Shown: positions 1-12,916, counted from the stretch's first letter. The stretch is 64,000 nucleotides of DNA from Gigaspora margarita (GCA_009809945.1 WTPW01000195.1:141630-205629); one strand, 5' to 3'. Program-made: numbers and translations. Notes: a model not told the origin generated them from the sequence alone.

Positions 1-830
1 GATTTCATAGGCCCTCAAAATGCTACCATAAATGGAAATTATTATATCATTGTAGCCGTGAAGTAGATAACTAAATGGCCAGAAGCTAAACTATACCTAC
101 TGCAGATGCACAACAAATAGCTTATTTTATTTTTCAAGAAATAGTATTTTAATAAAGAAGTTCTATGTACCTGATATCTAACAAAGAATTTTATTTTAAT
201 AATAATGTGATAAAATTTATAGCAAAAAAGTCTGAAATCAAATATCTATTGACTATACCATATTACCCATGAACTAATAGGTTGGTAAAAAGATTTAATT
301 GTACTCAATGTGAGTTTTTAACTAAATTAATTTGCTAAGATAAGAATAGATACTTTAATACTATTAGTATTATATGCCTATTAGACCTTCAAACAATCTA
401 TAACAAGGTTTACCCCCTTCTGCCTTACCTATAGTAGAGAGGCAAAATTATTTATTATTGATGAAGAAGATACAGTAATTGGAAATATGCATAATTGATT
501 GACCACTATTGTAGAAGACCTATCTATTTAGAGAAAAATTGCCAAAGAAAATATTAGAAAAATACAAAAGTGACAAAAATTCTATTAAAATAGAAAAATT
601 TAAAAGTAATTCAAATCTTTTAATAAGAAAATAAAGTTCTACAGTTTGATGTCGCTCAAGTTGGTAGACATACTAGAAAATGCTTACCACGATGGATTGG
701 ACCTTTTATTATATATACTTGCATAGCACAAGATGTACACAGATTATGTATACTAGATAATCAAGCCCTAGATATCCCACAAAATGTATAGTTACTCAAA
801 TGATACTAAAAAAGGAATAGCTAAATTACT
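1..830 (+). pseudogene. Ty3/gypsy integrase remnant
   Basis: Degenerate integrase of a Ty3/gypsy LTR retrotransposon, the enzyme that inserts the cDNA copy into the host chromosome. Reading the plus strand across frames gives DFIGPQNATINGNYYIIVAV followed by TKWPEAK near 1-100, the usual start of the catalytic core. YYPxTNRLVKRF follows near 265-300, where YHPQTNGxVERF is expected, so the catalytic Glu position reads Lys. Further on, RWIGPF and an IAQDVHRL-like stretch (about 690-750) match the region after the core. Stops and frameshifts are scattered throughout. The copy runs off the left edge of the window, so its N-terminus and any upstream reverse transcriptase are not visible. No LTR was recognised downstream. 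It is not the same type as the integrase at 18331-19410. Confidence 0.7.
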
Positions 831-2076
831 GATAAAGGTAATACTAGTGGAACATTCAAGCATTATATTGAGATTATAAACTACTCAGATATAGAAAATA
901 TATGGGTAGTGCTCCTTCGCTCTCTTAGACTTAGTTCTTATCTATAGATTTCTATTCTATTTCTTTATTCTCTTATTCATATATTGAACGTTTAATAAAA
1001 TATTGATCATATTATATCAATCATTTAAATAAATCAATAAACAAAGTTATCAATTGGTCATAATCAATCATCATATAAGATCAATTACTGCCAATTTTAA
1101 AGTACTTACTATAAAAATCCCAATTCTCTTGTATCTTTACATACATTAGAGTCATTGCCTATTTCGATAAAAACCTTATTTAACCCTCTTTCAAATTGAT
1201 AGTAACAAATGTATTAAATTTGCCAAATCCCAAATTTATAGCATAAACCGTATAGGTAACTCGTCCCTTAAATTACAAAGAGGAGTACTTTAAGTGTGAA
1301 ACTGGATTGATCTTCCAACCCAGACAAATTCAGATATCTAGACCAGAGATTTTTACTAGGATTGGTCAAAGAACTTAAATTATGGCTAAAGATGTACTCA
1401 AAGTTAGCTTTATACATAATCTGATGCGGATTCAATTCGGATTTGATAGAATCTGGATGGCCTGTCAAAATTAGGATCGAAATACTAAAATAAATAAATC
1501 GAGAAACTTCGAAATTAAACTTCAAAAATCTGTTAAAAAAACTGATGTGTTTTTCAGGCTGGGGTATTATGTCACATTATGCATATCTTATTGTACTACT
1601 GCATCCTCCACACAAATGCTGTCCAGGAAATTAAACAAGCGTTCACAATACCCTCTGTAACATAATACCCGCTCCCTTATAAGTTATTAAATTTCAAAAA
1701 AAGTCATAAATTGTATGAGTTACTGAAGCTAACGGCATTTTTTTTTTTATACTCATTTATTTATTAATTCTATTTATAACAATGTTAATAATTTGTATCT
1801 AATTTAAATAATTTTGAAATTGGTCAAAAAATTCATCCGCTAGTTTCTTGAGTGAATGTTCCCTATTTCCAAGATCATTTAGTACACTAGACAAAAAAAA
1901 ACGATGCTTTATAATGAGATTTATTCTTTACATCCGTGCGCATTTGTAAGCTGACAATGATGCAAGATTTTAATTCCCATTCTTTGGCCGGATCATTTTT
2001 ATTCGGCTAAAGCTTTTTTCATATCAACATTTTTTCTCAGTGAAGACGAAAAAAAGTTTAAAAAGATGTAAAATAA
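831..2076. other. Intergenic A+T-rich DNA; one candidate MITE
   Basis: No gene is recognisable. The only structure seen is an approximately 110-bp stretch at 1561-1670 that starts GGGGTATTATGTCACA and ends TGTAACATAATACCC, a 14-15 bp inverted repeat with one mismatch. It may be a very small inverted-repeat transposable element. No convincing target duplication flanks it. Confidence 0.4.
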
Positions 2077-2406
2077 ATGCAAAAATTTAAACCACTATGT
2101 GATTATACAAAATTTTTAAAGTTTTTTATTAATTGTAAGGCTAAAAAAATGAATAATTTAGTTCGACTCAACCTTATACATAGATCATTAAGATCGTTAA
2201 AATATCCTATAATTAATTCATTATTGAAATATTTGCTGAGAGTAAAAAAAAGCGCTTTACACAATTTAAATTTAAATTTTTTGGTTTATAAATTTAATTC
2301 AGAAAATTTTATTAGAATAAATAAACAAATCTTTTTCTCACAACTCCAAATTTATCATTATGTACAACATTTCAATTCAGAATTAATAGTGTTATTACAT
2401 TATTAA
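2077..2406 (+). CDS. Short hypothetical ORF, doubtful
   Basis: An ATG-initiated 109-codon frame, rich in Leu, Lys, Asn, Phe and Ile, as any open frame in A+T-rich DNA would be. No motif, signal peptide or family was recognised. In sequence this A+T-rich an open frame of this length is expected to arise by chance about once in such a window, so it is listed only because it is the longest uninterrupted frame in the first 17 kb. Transcript evidence would be needed to believe it. Confidence 0.15.
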   Translation: MQKFKPLCDYTKFLKFFINCKAKKMNNLVRLNLIHRSLRSLKYPIINSLLKYLLRVKKSALHNLNLNFLVYKFNSENFIRINKQIFFSQLQIYHYVQHFNSELIVLLHY

Positions 2407-3385
2407 AAATCTTAACAAAAAAAATACTATGAAAATCAGAACTTTACAGCTTGATGAAATTTATTTTGGTTATGAGTAGCAACCTAGCCTACCGAATAAA
2501 TGATTGTGGCGATGATTAATTGAAATTTTTTAAGCCAATTAACTGATTTTTGACGCAGTCAGCAGTTTCAAAATAATGTAATAGAATTTTCAGAATTAAT
2601 GATTCGATAGTATGTTGTTAAAGGCTTCAGGATCCCGTTCTGCAAGTTTTTTTTTTTTTACTATTTTTATCATTATTTTTTAATACCTTTTCTATTATTG
2701 TTATTTCTTTCAATGTTTGGTTCCTCTATGTCTATAGAAATCCATGTAATTAGAATATAGTTAACGTGCTTAAACATTACCTATTACAAACTATTTTGGG
2801 TGATAAAAAGTTGATTAAATGTTTCACAAATTTGAAAACGTTTTGTATAATGGCTCAAGTTCAATAATAAATGCAAGAATAAGTGCAAGTGCAAGAACAA
2901 GGATAAGAACAATTGCTTCGCAGTAGATAAAAAGTAAAGCATAAAATTAATAAAAAAAAATAGTGAATATATTAGCAAATATTAAGAAAAATTTCATTCC
3001 ACCAAAGATTTAGATGATTGATTTGTAAATTTTTGGTCAGAATTTTTGCCGCCCAAATTATCATATTTTCTTGTGATTTTTGTAGTTGCCAGTGTGCTAA
3101 AATTAATATAGCAATATAAGCAAGTCATTGTACTTAACCGTTTTTTGATTGGTTATATAACTCGTGATCAAAATGCTAATACTAATATCGATGAGCCAGT
3201 TATATTCAAGAATGTAATCACAATTCAATTTCATTAACAATTGTTTAATCACATTTGTCGATTTGTAACAAAATTTTTTAAGATAAAATCATGAATCAAC
3301 CAAATATTGTAAACCCCGGAATCTGTTTACTGACTGCGCTTATGATAGTCATGATTATGAGACTAAGTGCATTTGTTGCATTTAT
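2407..3385. other. Intergenic, nothing recognised
   Basis: A+T-rich DNA with homopolymer T tracts (around 2648) and no gene, RNA or clear repeat structure seen. Confidence 0.5.
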
Positions 3386-3552
3386 CGGATTTGTTAGATT
3401 TATGGCAGTTATTAAATTTATCAAATAAATCAGAGTTATGACAAAAATCAAATTGATAGCATAAATGCCATCTAATTGTAATAATATATCTTTTATTATA
3501 AATAAAGGCTTCGTACTCTAGAGGAAATTCATCCTTTGTAATTCTGATTAAT
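3386..3552 (+). repeat. LTR-like dispersed repeat, 5' part
   Basis: This matches 50341-50530: GGATTTGTTAGATTTATGG here and AGATTTGTTAGATTTATAG there, then a shared track through AAATAAAGGCTT to AATTCTGATTAATTT. The repeat resumes at about 4995 after an unrelated 1.44-kb block. It starts with TGTTAG and contains an AATAAAGGCTT polyadenylation-like stretch, which suggests a solo LTR, but no primer-binding site or coding partner was identified. Confidence 0.55.
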
Positions 3553-4994
3553 TTAACACACTAGAAAAACTCGTTCATAATTGTGAACCGCAAAATTTCT
3601 TAATTTGCGTTTTTTACCCCTTTTTGCCCTTATTTGATGGCCGTTTATGGTAAAAAAATGGCTAAAAAAGGTTACTTATCGTATCACGAAATTGATCGCG
3701 TTTTATATAGACTCCTGCTCTTGCTCTGGTAGGAGCTCTGGTAGGAGCTCTGGTAGGAGCTCTGGTAGAGCTTAGCTAGAGCTCAAGAACGAATCAAAGT
3801 AGTTGACGAGACTCAGTGAATTTATGTAGTTTGTAATTATTTGTTACCAAAAATTATTGGATTAACGTGGGTTCTGGGACGAAGTTTGCTTATTTTTTGA
3901 TATTTTTGATTTTTTACTTTCGGATTTTTTACCGTCTAGATGAATTGATAATCGCTAGAATTAAAGACCTGCGATATTTTGAGTTTCGCTAAACCAATCA
4001 TTTAGTGCTAAACTTGATCTATTGATGAGATTGATTTTCCACTATTTTTATCGCTCTGAAAAAGGTTACATCATATAAATTTACTAATTTAGGATTAGTA
4101 TTGTATAAAAAAAAATACAATAAACCTTCTTATTACATAATTAGTCTGTCATAATAGACTTCTAAAAATTACATAATGTATCCGTCGATCACTTCAATTC
4201 TTATTACCCCGGTACTTTCATACCCCAGAAATTATATCCACGTGCAGCCAGTTATGCCCCGAAAGTAAATATTTTATTTCTATCCAAATTCAAGCTGGTT
4301 CTCTTCGATTCAATAATTTATTCTTTACATGCATAAAAAGAGAACCTTTAAGATCTTTAACTGTTAACATATCAAGACACATAGGTATGTATATATGTAA
4401 GTTCATCTTTTTAATCAATTACAGACTTATAATTACATATTACTGCGTTAAGCAACAAGTCAGTTTTTGTCTATGATGAGAGTTTTGAAAAACGACTTTG
4501 GCTAATTTAATGAAGCCAGAAGTTAAACAGCTTATTAAAACACAAGCTATTTCTACTGCTCAACTGAATTTTGATTGGCCCAAAACATATATGTTCATTT
4601 TGAGGGCAGAAATCTGGGGGGGGTTACGTTAAACAACTAATTAACTTTCAACGGCCATGCATGATAAATATACGTATGATACATAGACTCAGTGCGCATT
4701 AATAAAAATATATTTCAAAAACTTTTTTCCCTTTACCTTACGTATGAAAAAAAATCAGTTTATTACTTTAAAAAGAACAATTGTTTCTCACATGTAATTT
4801 CTTAACTTGTAACCCGCGCATAAATATTTAATTATTGACGCAAACCCGAAAAAATCATCACTTCTGCGGAGATTTCACCGTTCATGTAATTATTATTCAT
4901 GTCGTACATACGTACATATTCATAATTATCCTAATTTATCGTATCTTACGTAACAGCTAACACAAGGCTCACAGGATTAGCGCGACGCTTTACC
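3553..4994. mobile_element. 1.4-kb insertion of unknown class within the LTR-like repeat
   Basis: Compared with the uninterrupted copy at 50341-50887, about 1.44 kb of unrelated sequence lies between AATTCTGATTAATTT and TTGTCTTTAATAAACTC. It begins TAACACACTAGAAAAACTCG and ends near GACGCTTTACCTTG. It is less A+T-biased than its surroundings, contains a G run at 4617-4623 and a 12-bp minisatellite near its left end. No terminal inverted repeat, poly(A) tail or coding frame was found, so its class is unknown. A second near-copy lies at 7770-9073 and a third partial copy starts at 9075. Confidence 0.5.
3720..3775. repeat. 12-bp minisatellite GCTCTGGTAGGA
   Basis: Three tandem units of GCTCTGGTAGGA followed by a partial GCTCTGGTAGAGCT. 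The corresponding place in the second copy (about 7930-7980) has two full units. This is one of the few differences between the copies. Confidence 0.85.
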
Positions 4995-5340
4995 TTGTTG
5001 TCTTTAATAAACTCTTGTAATGTAAAATAAACTTTTCCTGATCTACTACTATGTGGCTTAGTAGGCATAGTAGTATGATCTTCATTTGTAACTCTTGTGC
5101 ACGTAATTGTGCTATTACTCTGTCCGGCTATTTCTCAATATACTTAGTTATTTTGTCCAGTGTCCTGACGTACTGTGGATTACTATGGTTATTGTTTTGT
5201 TTTAGAGAGTTATTCTGAAGTATCGATGACTGAAGTCTTGACTCATTTACTCACTGAATCTAACACACCTCTTTCGATATAATTGTCTGGATTGTTTGGG
5301 ATTTGTTGGTTTGTTTTTGACCTGGAAGACCAGACTTTGT
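4995..5340 (+). repeat. LTR-like dispersed repeat, 3' part
   Basis: This continues the repeat begun at 3386 and aligns with 50545-50887. Shared landmarks are CTCTTGTAATGTAAAATAAA, ATCTACTACTA, TATGGTTATTGTTTTGTT and TCTGAAGTATC, ending at GGAAGACCAGACTT. The same block recurs at 10143-10488 in the third copy of the larger duplication. Confidence 0.6.
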
Positions 5341-6077
5341 GTGTCATGTTGGTGGTAACTGTAAGATCCAAAAAGAAAGAAAATTAAGACAAATAACATG
5401 TATAAAATCTACCAAGTTCCCTACTGGAAACCAATGAGTATTGAGGTCCAGTATGTGAAAAGTAGAACCTGAAGCTCCATAAGGAGAAAGAAATCTATCA
5501 AAAAGAAACCATTAAAACCCATACAAAGGTCAAGAGAAAAAAAAAAGACTCAAATTCGTGAAAGAAGCAAATATATAAGACAACTAGAACAATAGTATAA
5601 TATAATATTAACATTACTTACTCTTGACAAATTAGATGAAGTCCAAGACATAATTAATAAAGTTTTTGGAAATAAATTAAGTCGAGCAAGTAGAGCCAGG
5701 TTTTTACTTGCCCTGTATATCAAAGTTACTCTATCCATAAGAAAGAACGAAAGCCTACTCTTGATACTTACTATAGCCAAAAGCACCCAAAAGTTTTGAC
5801 AAAAGAGACTCACTGTAACTGAAGTTCTTGACAGCTATTATGTTCTGGAGGAACCTTCCAATGATGTCAAATTTGGTTTTAAGGAGAGAGTATTAACCAC
5901 CTGGACCAACTCCTTCAAAAACTTGCCAATGAATGTAATGCTATTGAATGAAAATGTATCCTAAGGAAAGAGAAAAAAAACTATCCAAGAACCCTTGATA
6001 GTGTCATATTGATGAACAGTATATGGCATACTTGTATGAAAAAATGGATAAAGCAAACAATTGGTTGATATGTTGTC
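5341..6077. other. No gene recognised
   Basis: Between the LTR-like repeat and the ATTCTGTG-motif element. The opposite strand of 5550-5813 is open for 87 codons but is Leu/Ser-rich, matches nothing recognisable, and is repeated unchanged at 10698-10961 only because the whole block is repeated. Confidence 0.4.
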
Positions 6078-7265
6078 TAGGGCCAATGATTTTCTGCAGT
6101 AGTTAATACCAAATTCTGTGTGTGGTTAAGGCAAATTCTGTGATTTGCTGCAGTAAAATTTTTTTATAAATTCTGTGCAATTTTATGAATTTCTGTGTAA
6201 TTCTGTACTGTGGCAATGTATTCTAATTTTGTGACTTAATGCACTTATAAGGAAAAAAATTTCAAAATAATTTGCATTATATTAAAAGAATTAAAAAAAT
6301 TCATACTGTTAATTGTTCTATCATTTACTTTTATGGCAAAAAAATTAAAAAATCTTTTATTATGCATTTATATTTAGAAAATTTTTACTAATATTTTTAT
6401 GTTTTATACTTGATATTTTTAACTCTATTACTTTCACTACAATTTTATATCAATATTACAAATTTATTTTTAAAAGAGCTTATATTATGATTTTCTAACT
6501 ATTTTTGAACTTTCTTAAAGTATATACTTGGTTAAACTTGATATTTTAAATTGAGAATTTCTATTTGTACACTAATGTGCAGTGTTGTCATGGGGCAGAG
6601 TTGGACAATGATTTGGACAATTTTGAACAATTAAATAAAGTAAAATTACTTAACATTTTATTCAGATAACCTATTTTAATTTTAACTGAAATGTGTTCAG
6701 CACCTAAAAAAATATATAGTTATATATTTTTAGATAGATTTATTAATTATTAAAGCCTGAACAAGCTTTATACAATCTTGGACATTTGGACAATTTTGGA
6801 TGTAGACAAGCCAAAAAAGGCTGTGGACAGCCAAAACATACAACTCTGCATACAGGTACATATTATAACTCAAAATTTTGCTTATAAAACTACTTTTCGA
6901 GTTTTAACAAAAAATAATTTCTTGCAAAATTTTAGCATAAACTATAAATTCTTCAATCCCAAAGCTAACTCTTATATTAACCTCAAATTAATTTAATTTT
7001 TTGGTTATAATTTATAGGTTATACAGATTTGTAAATTAATTTATTTTCTTTTAAATAATGCATAAAAAATTTTAAATCTGACAATCTGGTAAATTATTTA
7101 TATAATAAAACACTTAATTCAATTGGTTAATTTATATGCTTATGAAATTCTGCATATTCTGTATATTTTGTAATATTCTGTGATGATTAAAGGTAATTTC
7201 TGCAGTTGGATATACTTAAGAGAAATTCTGCTATTTCAGTAAATTATAGAAAATTTACTGCCCTG
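6078..7265. mobile_element. Candidate inverted-repeat element with iterated ATTCTGTG motif
   Basis: The ends are loosely inverted: TAGGGCCAATGATTTTCT at the left, and the complement of the right end reads CAGGGCAGTAAATTTTCT. The motif ATTCTGTG/ATTCTGCA is iterated just inside both ends (about 6110-6215 and 7143-7235) and is rare in the middle. This fits the pattern of the better-supported hAT-like elements elsewhere in the window. Target duplication is uncertain (TGTTGTCT against TGTTATAT). A smaller hAT-like element is nested at 6580-6848. A second copy is at 11226-12413. Confidence 0.4.
6580..6848. mobile_element. hAT-like MITE, CAGTGTTGT family
   Basis: It begins CAGTGTTGT and ends ACAACTCTG, an inverted repeat with one mismatch. 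Inside the ends the motif TTGGACAATTTTGGAC is iterated. It is homologous along its length to the better-preserved copy at 38477-38756, which has an 8-bp target duplication. No coding capacity. The flanks here show no clear duplication, so this copy may be older. Confidence 0.65.
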
Positions 7266-7768
7266 TGTTATATATATAATGCACATAATCAATCAGGTGC
7301 TAATCAGGGTAATGCATGATGTAAATAGAAATAAGATGATTTAAATAATACATAAAATGTATATAATTAGTAAGAGTGTAATTGAATAATCAATCAAGTA
7401 ATCTAATAATAGTTTATAGTTAAAATAGTAGTATATAAGCAAAAAAGAAAATAATAGAAGTTAGTTAGTGAACACTTTCTTAAATAAAATAAATAATGCA
7501 AATAAATAACTAAATTGAACTTATCTTGTAATATTGAGTATATTGGTTATAGTAAAGCAATAAAGTGCTCACAATTTGAAATAGGTTCTTTTTTGACAAA
7601 AATTATTAATTAACCTGTTACAATAGCATGCCAAAAGTTTGCAGAGATAGTTTATGCTAATAGAACAAATAAACTTGGTTTTAGTAATCAGAGTAAAACT
7701 GATATTGGAGAAGTAAAAAAAAAAGACAGCTAGCTATTGTCAAAAATTAACTAATATGATGCCTTTTA
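7266..7768. other. No gene recognised
   Basis: A+T-rich DNA continuing to the N at 7769, identical to 12414-12916. No feature seen. Confidence 0.4.
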
Positions 7769-7769
7769 N

Positions 7770-9073
7770 TAATTAACACACTAAAAAAACTCGTTCATAA
7801 TTGTGAAACGCAAAATTTCTTAATTTGCGTTTTTTACCCCTTTTTGCCCTTATTTGATGGCCGTTTATGGTAAAAAAATGGCTAAAAAAGGTTACTTATC
7901 GTATCACGAAATTGATCGCGTTTTATATAGACTCCTGCTCTTGCTCTGGTAGGAGCTCTGGTAGGAGCTCTGGTAGAGCTTAGCTAGAGCTCAAGAACGA
8001 ATCAAAGTAGTTGACGAGACTCAGTGAATTTATGTAGTTTGTAATTATTTGTTACCAAAAATTATTGGATTAACGTGGGTTCTGGGACGAAGTTTGCTTA
8101 TTTTTTGATATTTTTGATTTTTTACTTTCGGATTTTTTACCGTCTAGATGAATTGATAATCGCTAGAATTAAAGACCTGCGATATTTTGAGTTTCGCTAA
8201 ACCAATCATTTAGTGCTAAACTTGATCTATTGATGAGATTGATTTTCCACTATTTTTATCGCTCTGAAAAAGGTTACATCATATAAATTTACTAATTTAG
8301 GATTAGTATTGTATAAAAAAAAATACAATAAACCTTCTTATTACATAATTAGTCTGTCATAATAGACTTCTAAAAATTACATAATGTATCCGTCGATCAC
8401 TTCAATTCTTATTACCCCGGTACTTTCATACCCCAGAAATTATATCCACGTGCAGCCAGTTATGCCCCGAAAGTAAATATTTTATTTCTATCCAAATTCA
8501 AGCTGGTTCTCTTCGATTCAATAATTTATTCTTTACATGCATAAAAAGAGAACCTTTAAGATCTTTAACTGTTAACATATCAAGACACATAGGTATGTAT
8601 ATATGTAAGTTCATCTTTTTAATCAATTACAGACTTATAATTACATATTACTGCGTTAAGCAACAAGTCAGTTTTTGTCTATGATGAGAGTTTTGAAAAA
8701 CGACTTTGGCTAATTTAATGAAGCCAGAAGTTAAACAGCTTATTAAAACACAAGCTATTTCTACTGCTCAACTGAATTTTGATTGGCCCAAAACATATAT
8801 GTTCATTTTGAGGGCAGAAATCTGGGGGGGGTTACGTTAAACAACTAATTAACTTTCAACGGCCATGCATGATAAATATACGTATGATACATAGACTCAG
8901 TGCGCATTAATAAAAATATATTTCAAAAACTTTTTTCCCTTTACCTTACGTATGAAAAAAAATCAGTTTATTACTTTAAAAAGAACAATTGTTTCTCACA
9001 TGTAATTTCTTAACTTGTAACCCGCGCATAAATATTTAATTATTGACGCAAACCCGAAAAAATCATCACTTCT
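7770..9073. repeat. Second copy of 3553-4865
   Basis: It aligns without large gaps to 3553-4865. Differences seen are CTAAAAAAAC for CTAGAAAAAC, GTGAAACG for GTGAACCG, and one missing 12-bp minisatellite unit. It starts right after a lone N (7769) and stops at another (9074). The near identity and the N joints suggest an alternative contig placed in tandem rather than a biological duplication. Confidence 0.9.
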
Positions 9074-11225
9074 NTTTTACCGTCTAGATGAATTGATAAT
9101 CGCTAGAATTAAAGACCTGCGATATTTTGAGTTTCGCTAAACCAATCATTTAGTGCTAAACTTGATCTATTGATGAGATTGATTTTCCACTATTTTTATC
9201 GCTCTGAAAAAGGTTACATCATATAAATTTACTAATTTAGGATTAGTATTGTATAAAAAAAAATACAATAAACCTTCTTATTACATAATTAGTCTGTCAT
9301 AATAGACTTCTAAAAATTACATAATGTATCCGTCGATCACTTCAATTCTTATTACCCCGGTACTTTCATACCCCAGAAATTATATCCACGTGCAGCCAGT
9401 TATGCCCCGAAAGTAAATATTTTATTTCTATCCAAATTCAAGCTGGTTCTCTTCGATTCAATAATTTATTCTTTACATGCATAAAAAGAGAACCTTTAAG
9501 ATCTTTAACTGTTAACATATCAAGACACATAGGTATGTATATATGTAAGTTCATCTTTTTAATCAATTACAGACTTATAATTACATATTACTGCGTTAAG
9601 CAACAAGTCAGTTTTTGTCTATGATGAGAGTTTTGAAAAACGACTTTGGCTAATTTAATGAAGCCAGAAGTTAAACAGCTTATTAAAACACAAGCTATTT
9701 CTACTGCTCAACTGAATTTTGATTGGCCCAAAACATATATGTTCATTTTGAGGGCAGAAATCTGGGGGGGGTTACGTTAAACAACTAATTAACTTTCAAC
9801 GGCCATGCATGATAAATATACGTATGATACATAGACTCAGTGCGCATTAATAAAAATATATTTCAAAAACTTTTTTCCCTTTACCTTACGTATGAAAAAA
9901 AATCAGTTTATTACTTTAAAAAGAACAATTGTTTCTCACATGTAATTTCTTAACTTGTAACCCGCGCATAAATATTTAATTATTGACGCAAACCCGAAAA
10001 AATCATCACTTCTGCGGAGATTTCACCGTTCATGTAATTATTATTCATGTCGTACATACGTACATATTCATAATTATCCTAATTTATCGTATCTTACGTA
10101 ACAGCTAACACAAGGCTCACAGGATTAGCGCGACGCTTTACCTTGTTGTCTTTAATAAACTCTTGTAATGTAAAATAAACTTTTCCTGATCTACTACTAT
10201 GTGGCTTAGTAGGCATAGTAGTATGATCTTCATTTGTAACTCTTGTGCACGTAATTGTGCTATTACTCTGTCCGGCTATTTCTCAATATACTTAGTTATT
10301 TTGTCCAGTGTCCTGACGTACTGTGGATTACTATGGTTATTGTTTTGTTTTAGAGAGTTATTCTGAAGTATCGATGACTGAAGTCTTGACTCATTTACTC
10401 ACTGAATCTAACACACCTCTTTCGATATAATTGTCTGGATTGTTTGGGATTTGTTGGTTTGTTTTTGACCTGGAAGACCAGACTTTGTGTGTCATGTTGG
10501 TGGTAACTGTAAGATCCAAAAAGAAAGAAAATTAAGACAAATAACATGTATAAAATCTACCAAGTTCCCTACTGGAAACCAATGAGTATTGAGGTCCAGT
10601 ATGTGAAAAGTAGAACCTGAAGCTCCATAAGGAGAAAGAAATCTATCAAAAAGAAACCATTAAAACCCATACAAAGGTCAAGAGAAAAAAAAAAGACTCA
10701 AATTCGTGAAAGAAGCAAATATATAAGACAACTAGAACAATAGTATAATATAATATTAACATTACTTACTCTTGACAAATTAGATGAAGTCCAAGACATA
10801 ATTAATAAAGTTTTTGGAAATAAATTAAGTCGAGCAAGTAGAGCCAGGTTTTTACTTGCCCTGTATATCAAAGTTACTCTATCCATAAGAAAGAACGAAA
10901 GCCTACTCTTGATACTTACTATAGCCAAAAGCACCCAAAAGTTTTGACAAAAGAGACTCACTGTAACTGAAGTTCTTGACAGCTATTATGTTCTGGAGGA
11001 ACCTTCCAATGATGTCAAATTTGGTTTTAAGGAGAGAGTATTAACCACCTGGACCAACTCCTTCAAAAACTTGCCAATGAATGTAATGCTATTGAATGAA
11101 AATGTATCCTAAGGAAAGAGAAAAAAAACTATCCAAGAACCCTTGATAGTGTCATATTGATGAACAGTATATGGCATACTTGTATGAAAAAATGGATAAA
11201 GCAAACAATTGGTTGATATGTTGTC

Positions 11226-12413
11226 TAGGGCCAATGATTTTCTGCAGTAGTTAATACCAAATTCTGTGTGTGGTTAAGGCAAATTCTGTGATTTGCTGCA
11301 GTAAAATTTTTTTATAAATTCTGTGCAATTTTATGAATTTCTGTGTAATTCTGTACTGTGGCAATGTATTCTAATTTTGTGACTTAATGCACTTATAAGG
11401 AAAAAAATTTCAAAATAATTTGCATTATATTAAAAGAATTAAAAAAATTCATACTGTTAATTGTTCTATCATTTACTTTTATGGCAAAAAAATTAAAAAA
11501 TCTTTTATTATGCATTTATATTTAGAAAATTTTTACTAATATTTTTATGTTTTATACTTGATATTTTTAACTCTATTACTTTCACTACAATTTTATATCA
11601 ATATTACAAATTTATTTTTAAAAGAGCTTATATTATGATTTTCTAACTATTTTTGAACTTTCTTAAAGTATATACTTGGTTAAACTTGATATTTTAAATT
11701 GAGAATTTCTATTTGTACACTAATGTGCAGTGTTGTCATGGGGCAGAGTTGGACAATGATTTGGACAATTTTGAACAATTAAATAAAGTAAAATTACTTA
11801 ACATTTTATTCAGATAACCTATTTTAATTTTAACTGAAATGTGTTCAGCACCTAAAAAAATATATAGTTATATATTTTTAGATAGATTTATTAATTATTA
11901 AAGCCTGAACAAGCTTTATACAATCTTGGACATTTGGACAATTTTGGATGTAGACAAGCCAAAAAAGGCTGTGGACAGCCAAAACATACAACTCTGCATA
12001 CAGGTACATATTATAACTCAAAATTTTGCTTATAAAACTACTTTTCGAGTTTTAACAAAAAATAATTTCTTGCAAAATTTTAGCATAAACTATAAATTCT
12101 TCAATCCCAAAGCTAACTCTTATATTAACCTCAAATTAATTTAATTTTTTGGTTATAATTTATAGGTTATACAGATTTGTAAATTAATTTATTTTCTTTT
12201 AAATAATGCATAAAAAATTTTAAATCTGACAATCTGGTAAATTATTTATATAATAAAACACTTAATTCAATTGGTTAATTTATATGCTTATGAAATTCTG
12301 CATATTCTGTATATTTTGTAATATTCTGTGATGATTAAAGGTAATTTCTGCAGTTGGATATACTTAAGAGAAATTCTGCTATTTCAGTAAATTATAGAAA
12401 ATTTACTGCCCTG
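11226..12413. mobile_element. ATTCTGTG-motif element, repeated copy
   Basis: Same element as 6078-7265, present because the whole block recurs. Contains the nested CAGTGTTGT MITE at 11728-11996. Confidence 0.4.
11728..11996. mobile_element. hAT-like MITE, CAGTGTTGT family, repeated copy
   Basis: Identical to 6580-6848 at an offset of 5148. It probably represents the same physical locus. Confidence 0.65.
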
Positions 12414-12916
12414 TGTTATATATATAATGCACATAATCAATCAGGTGCTAATCAGGGTAATGCATGATGTAAATAGAAATAAGATGATTTAAATAATACA
12501 TAAAATGTATATAATTAGTAAGAGTGTAATTGAATAATCAATCAAGTAATCTAATAATAGTTTATAGTTAAAATAGTAGTATATAAGCAAAAAAGAAAAT
12601 AATAGAAGTTAGTTAGTGAACACTTTCTTAAATAAAATAAATAATGCAAATAAATAACTAAATTGAACTTATCTTGTAATATTGAGTATATTGGTTATAG
12701 TAAAGCAATAAAGTGCTCACAATTTGAAATAGGTTCTTTTTTGACAAAAATTATTAATTAACCTGTTACAATAGCATGCCAAAAGTTTGCAGAGATAGTT
12801 TATGCTAATAGAACAAATAAACTTGGTTTTAGTAATCAGAGTAAAACTGATATTGGAGAAGTAAAAAAAAAAGACAGCTAGCTATTGTCAAAAATTAACT
12901 AATATGATGCCTTTTA

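Larger units (their letters stand above)
9075..12916. repeat. Third copy, matching 3927-7768
   Basis: A 3842-bp block with a constant offset of 5148 from 3927-7768 and no difference found by eye. It carries another copy of the LTR-like repeat 3' part, the ATTCTGTG element and the CAGTGTTGT MITE. It begins at the N at 9074, and its match ends exactly where the first copy meets the N at 7769. This is the signature of two overlapping contig ends that were not merged. Confidence 0.95.

Noticed and set aside
5550..5813. 87-codon minus-strand ORF, present twice
   Set aside because: Low-complexity Leu/Ser-rich frame with no motif. The second copy at 10698 exists only because the block is repeated, so conservation means nothing.
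6778..6996. 72-codon ORF starting in the CAGTGTTGT MITE
   Set aside because: It is a translation of the TTGGACAATTTTGG terminal repeats and flanking A+T-rich DNA.
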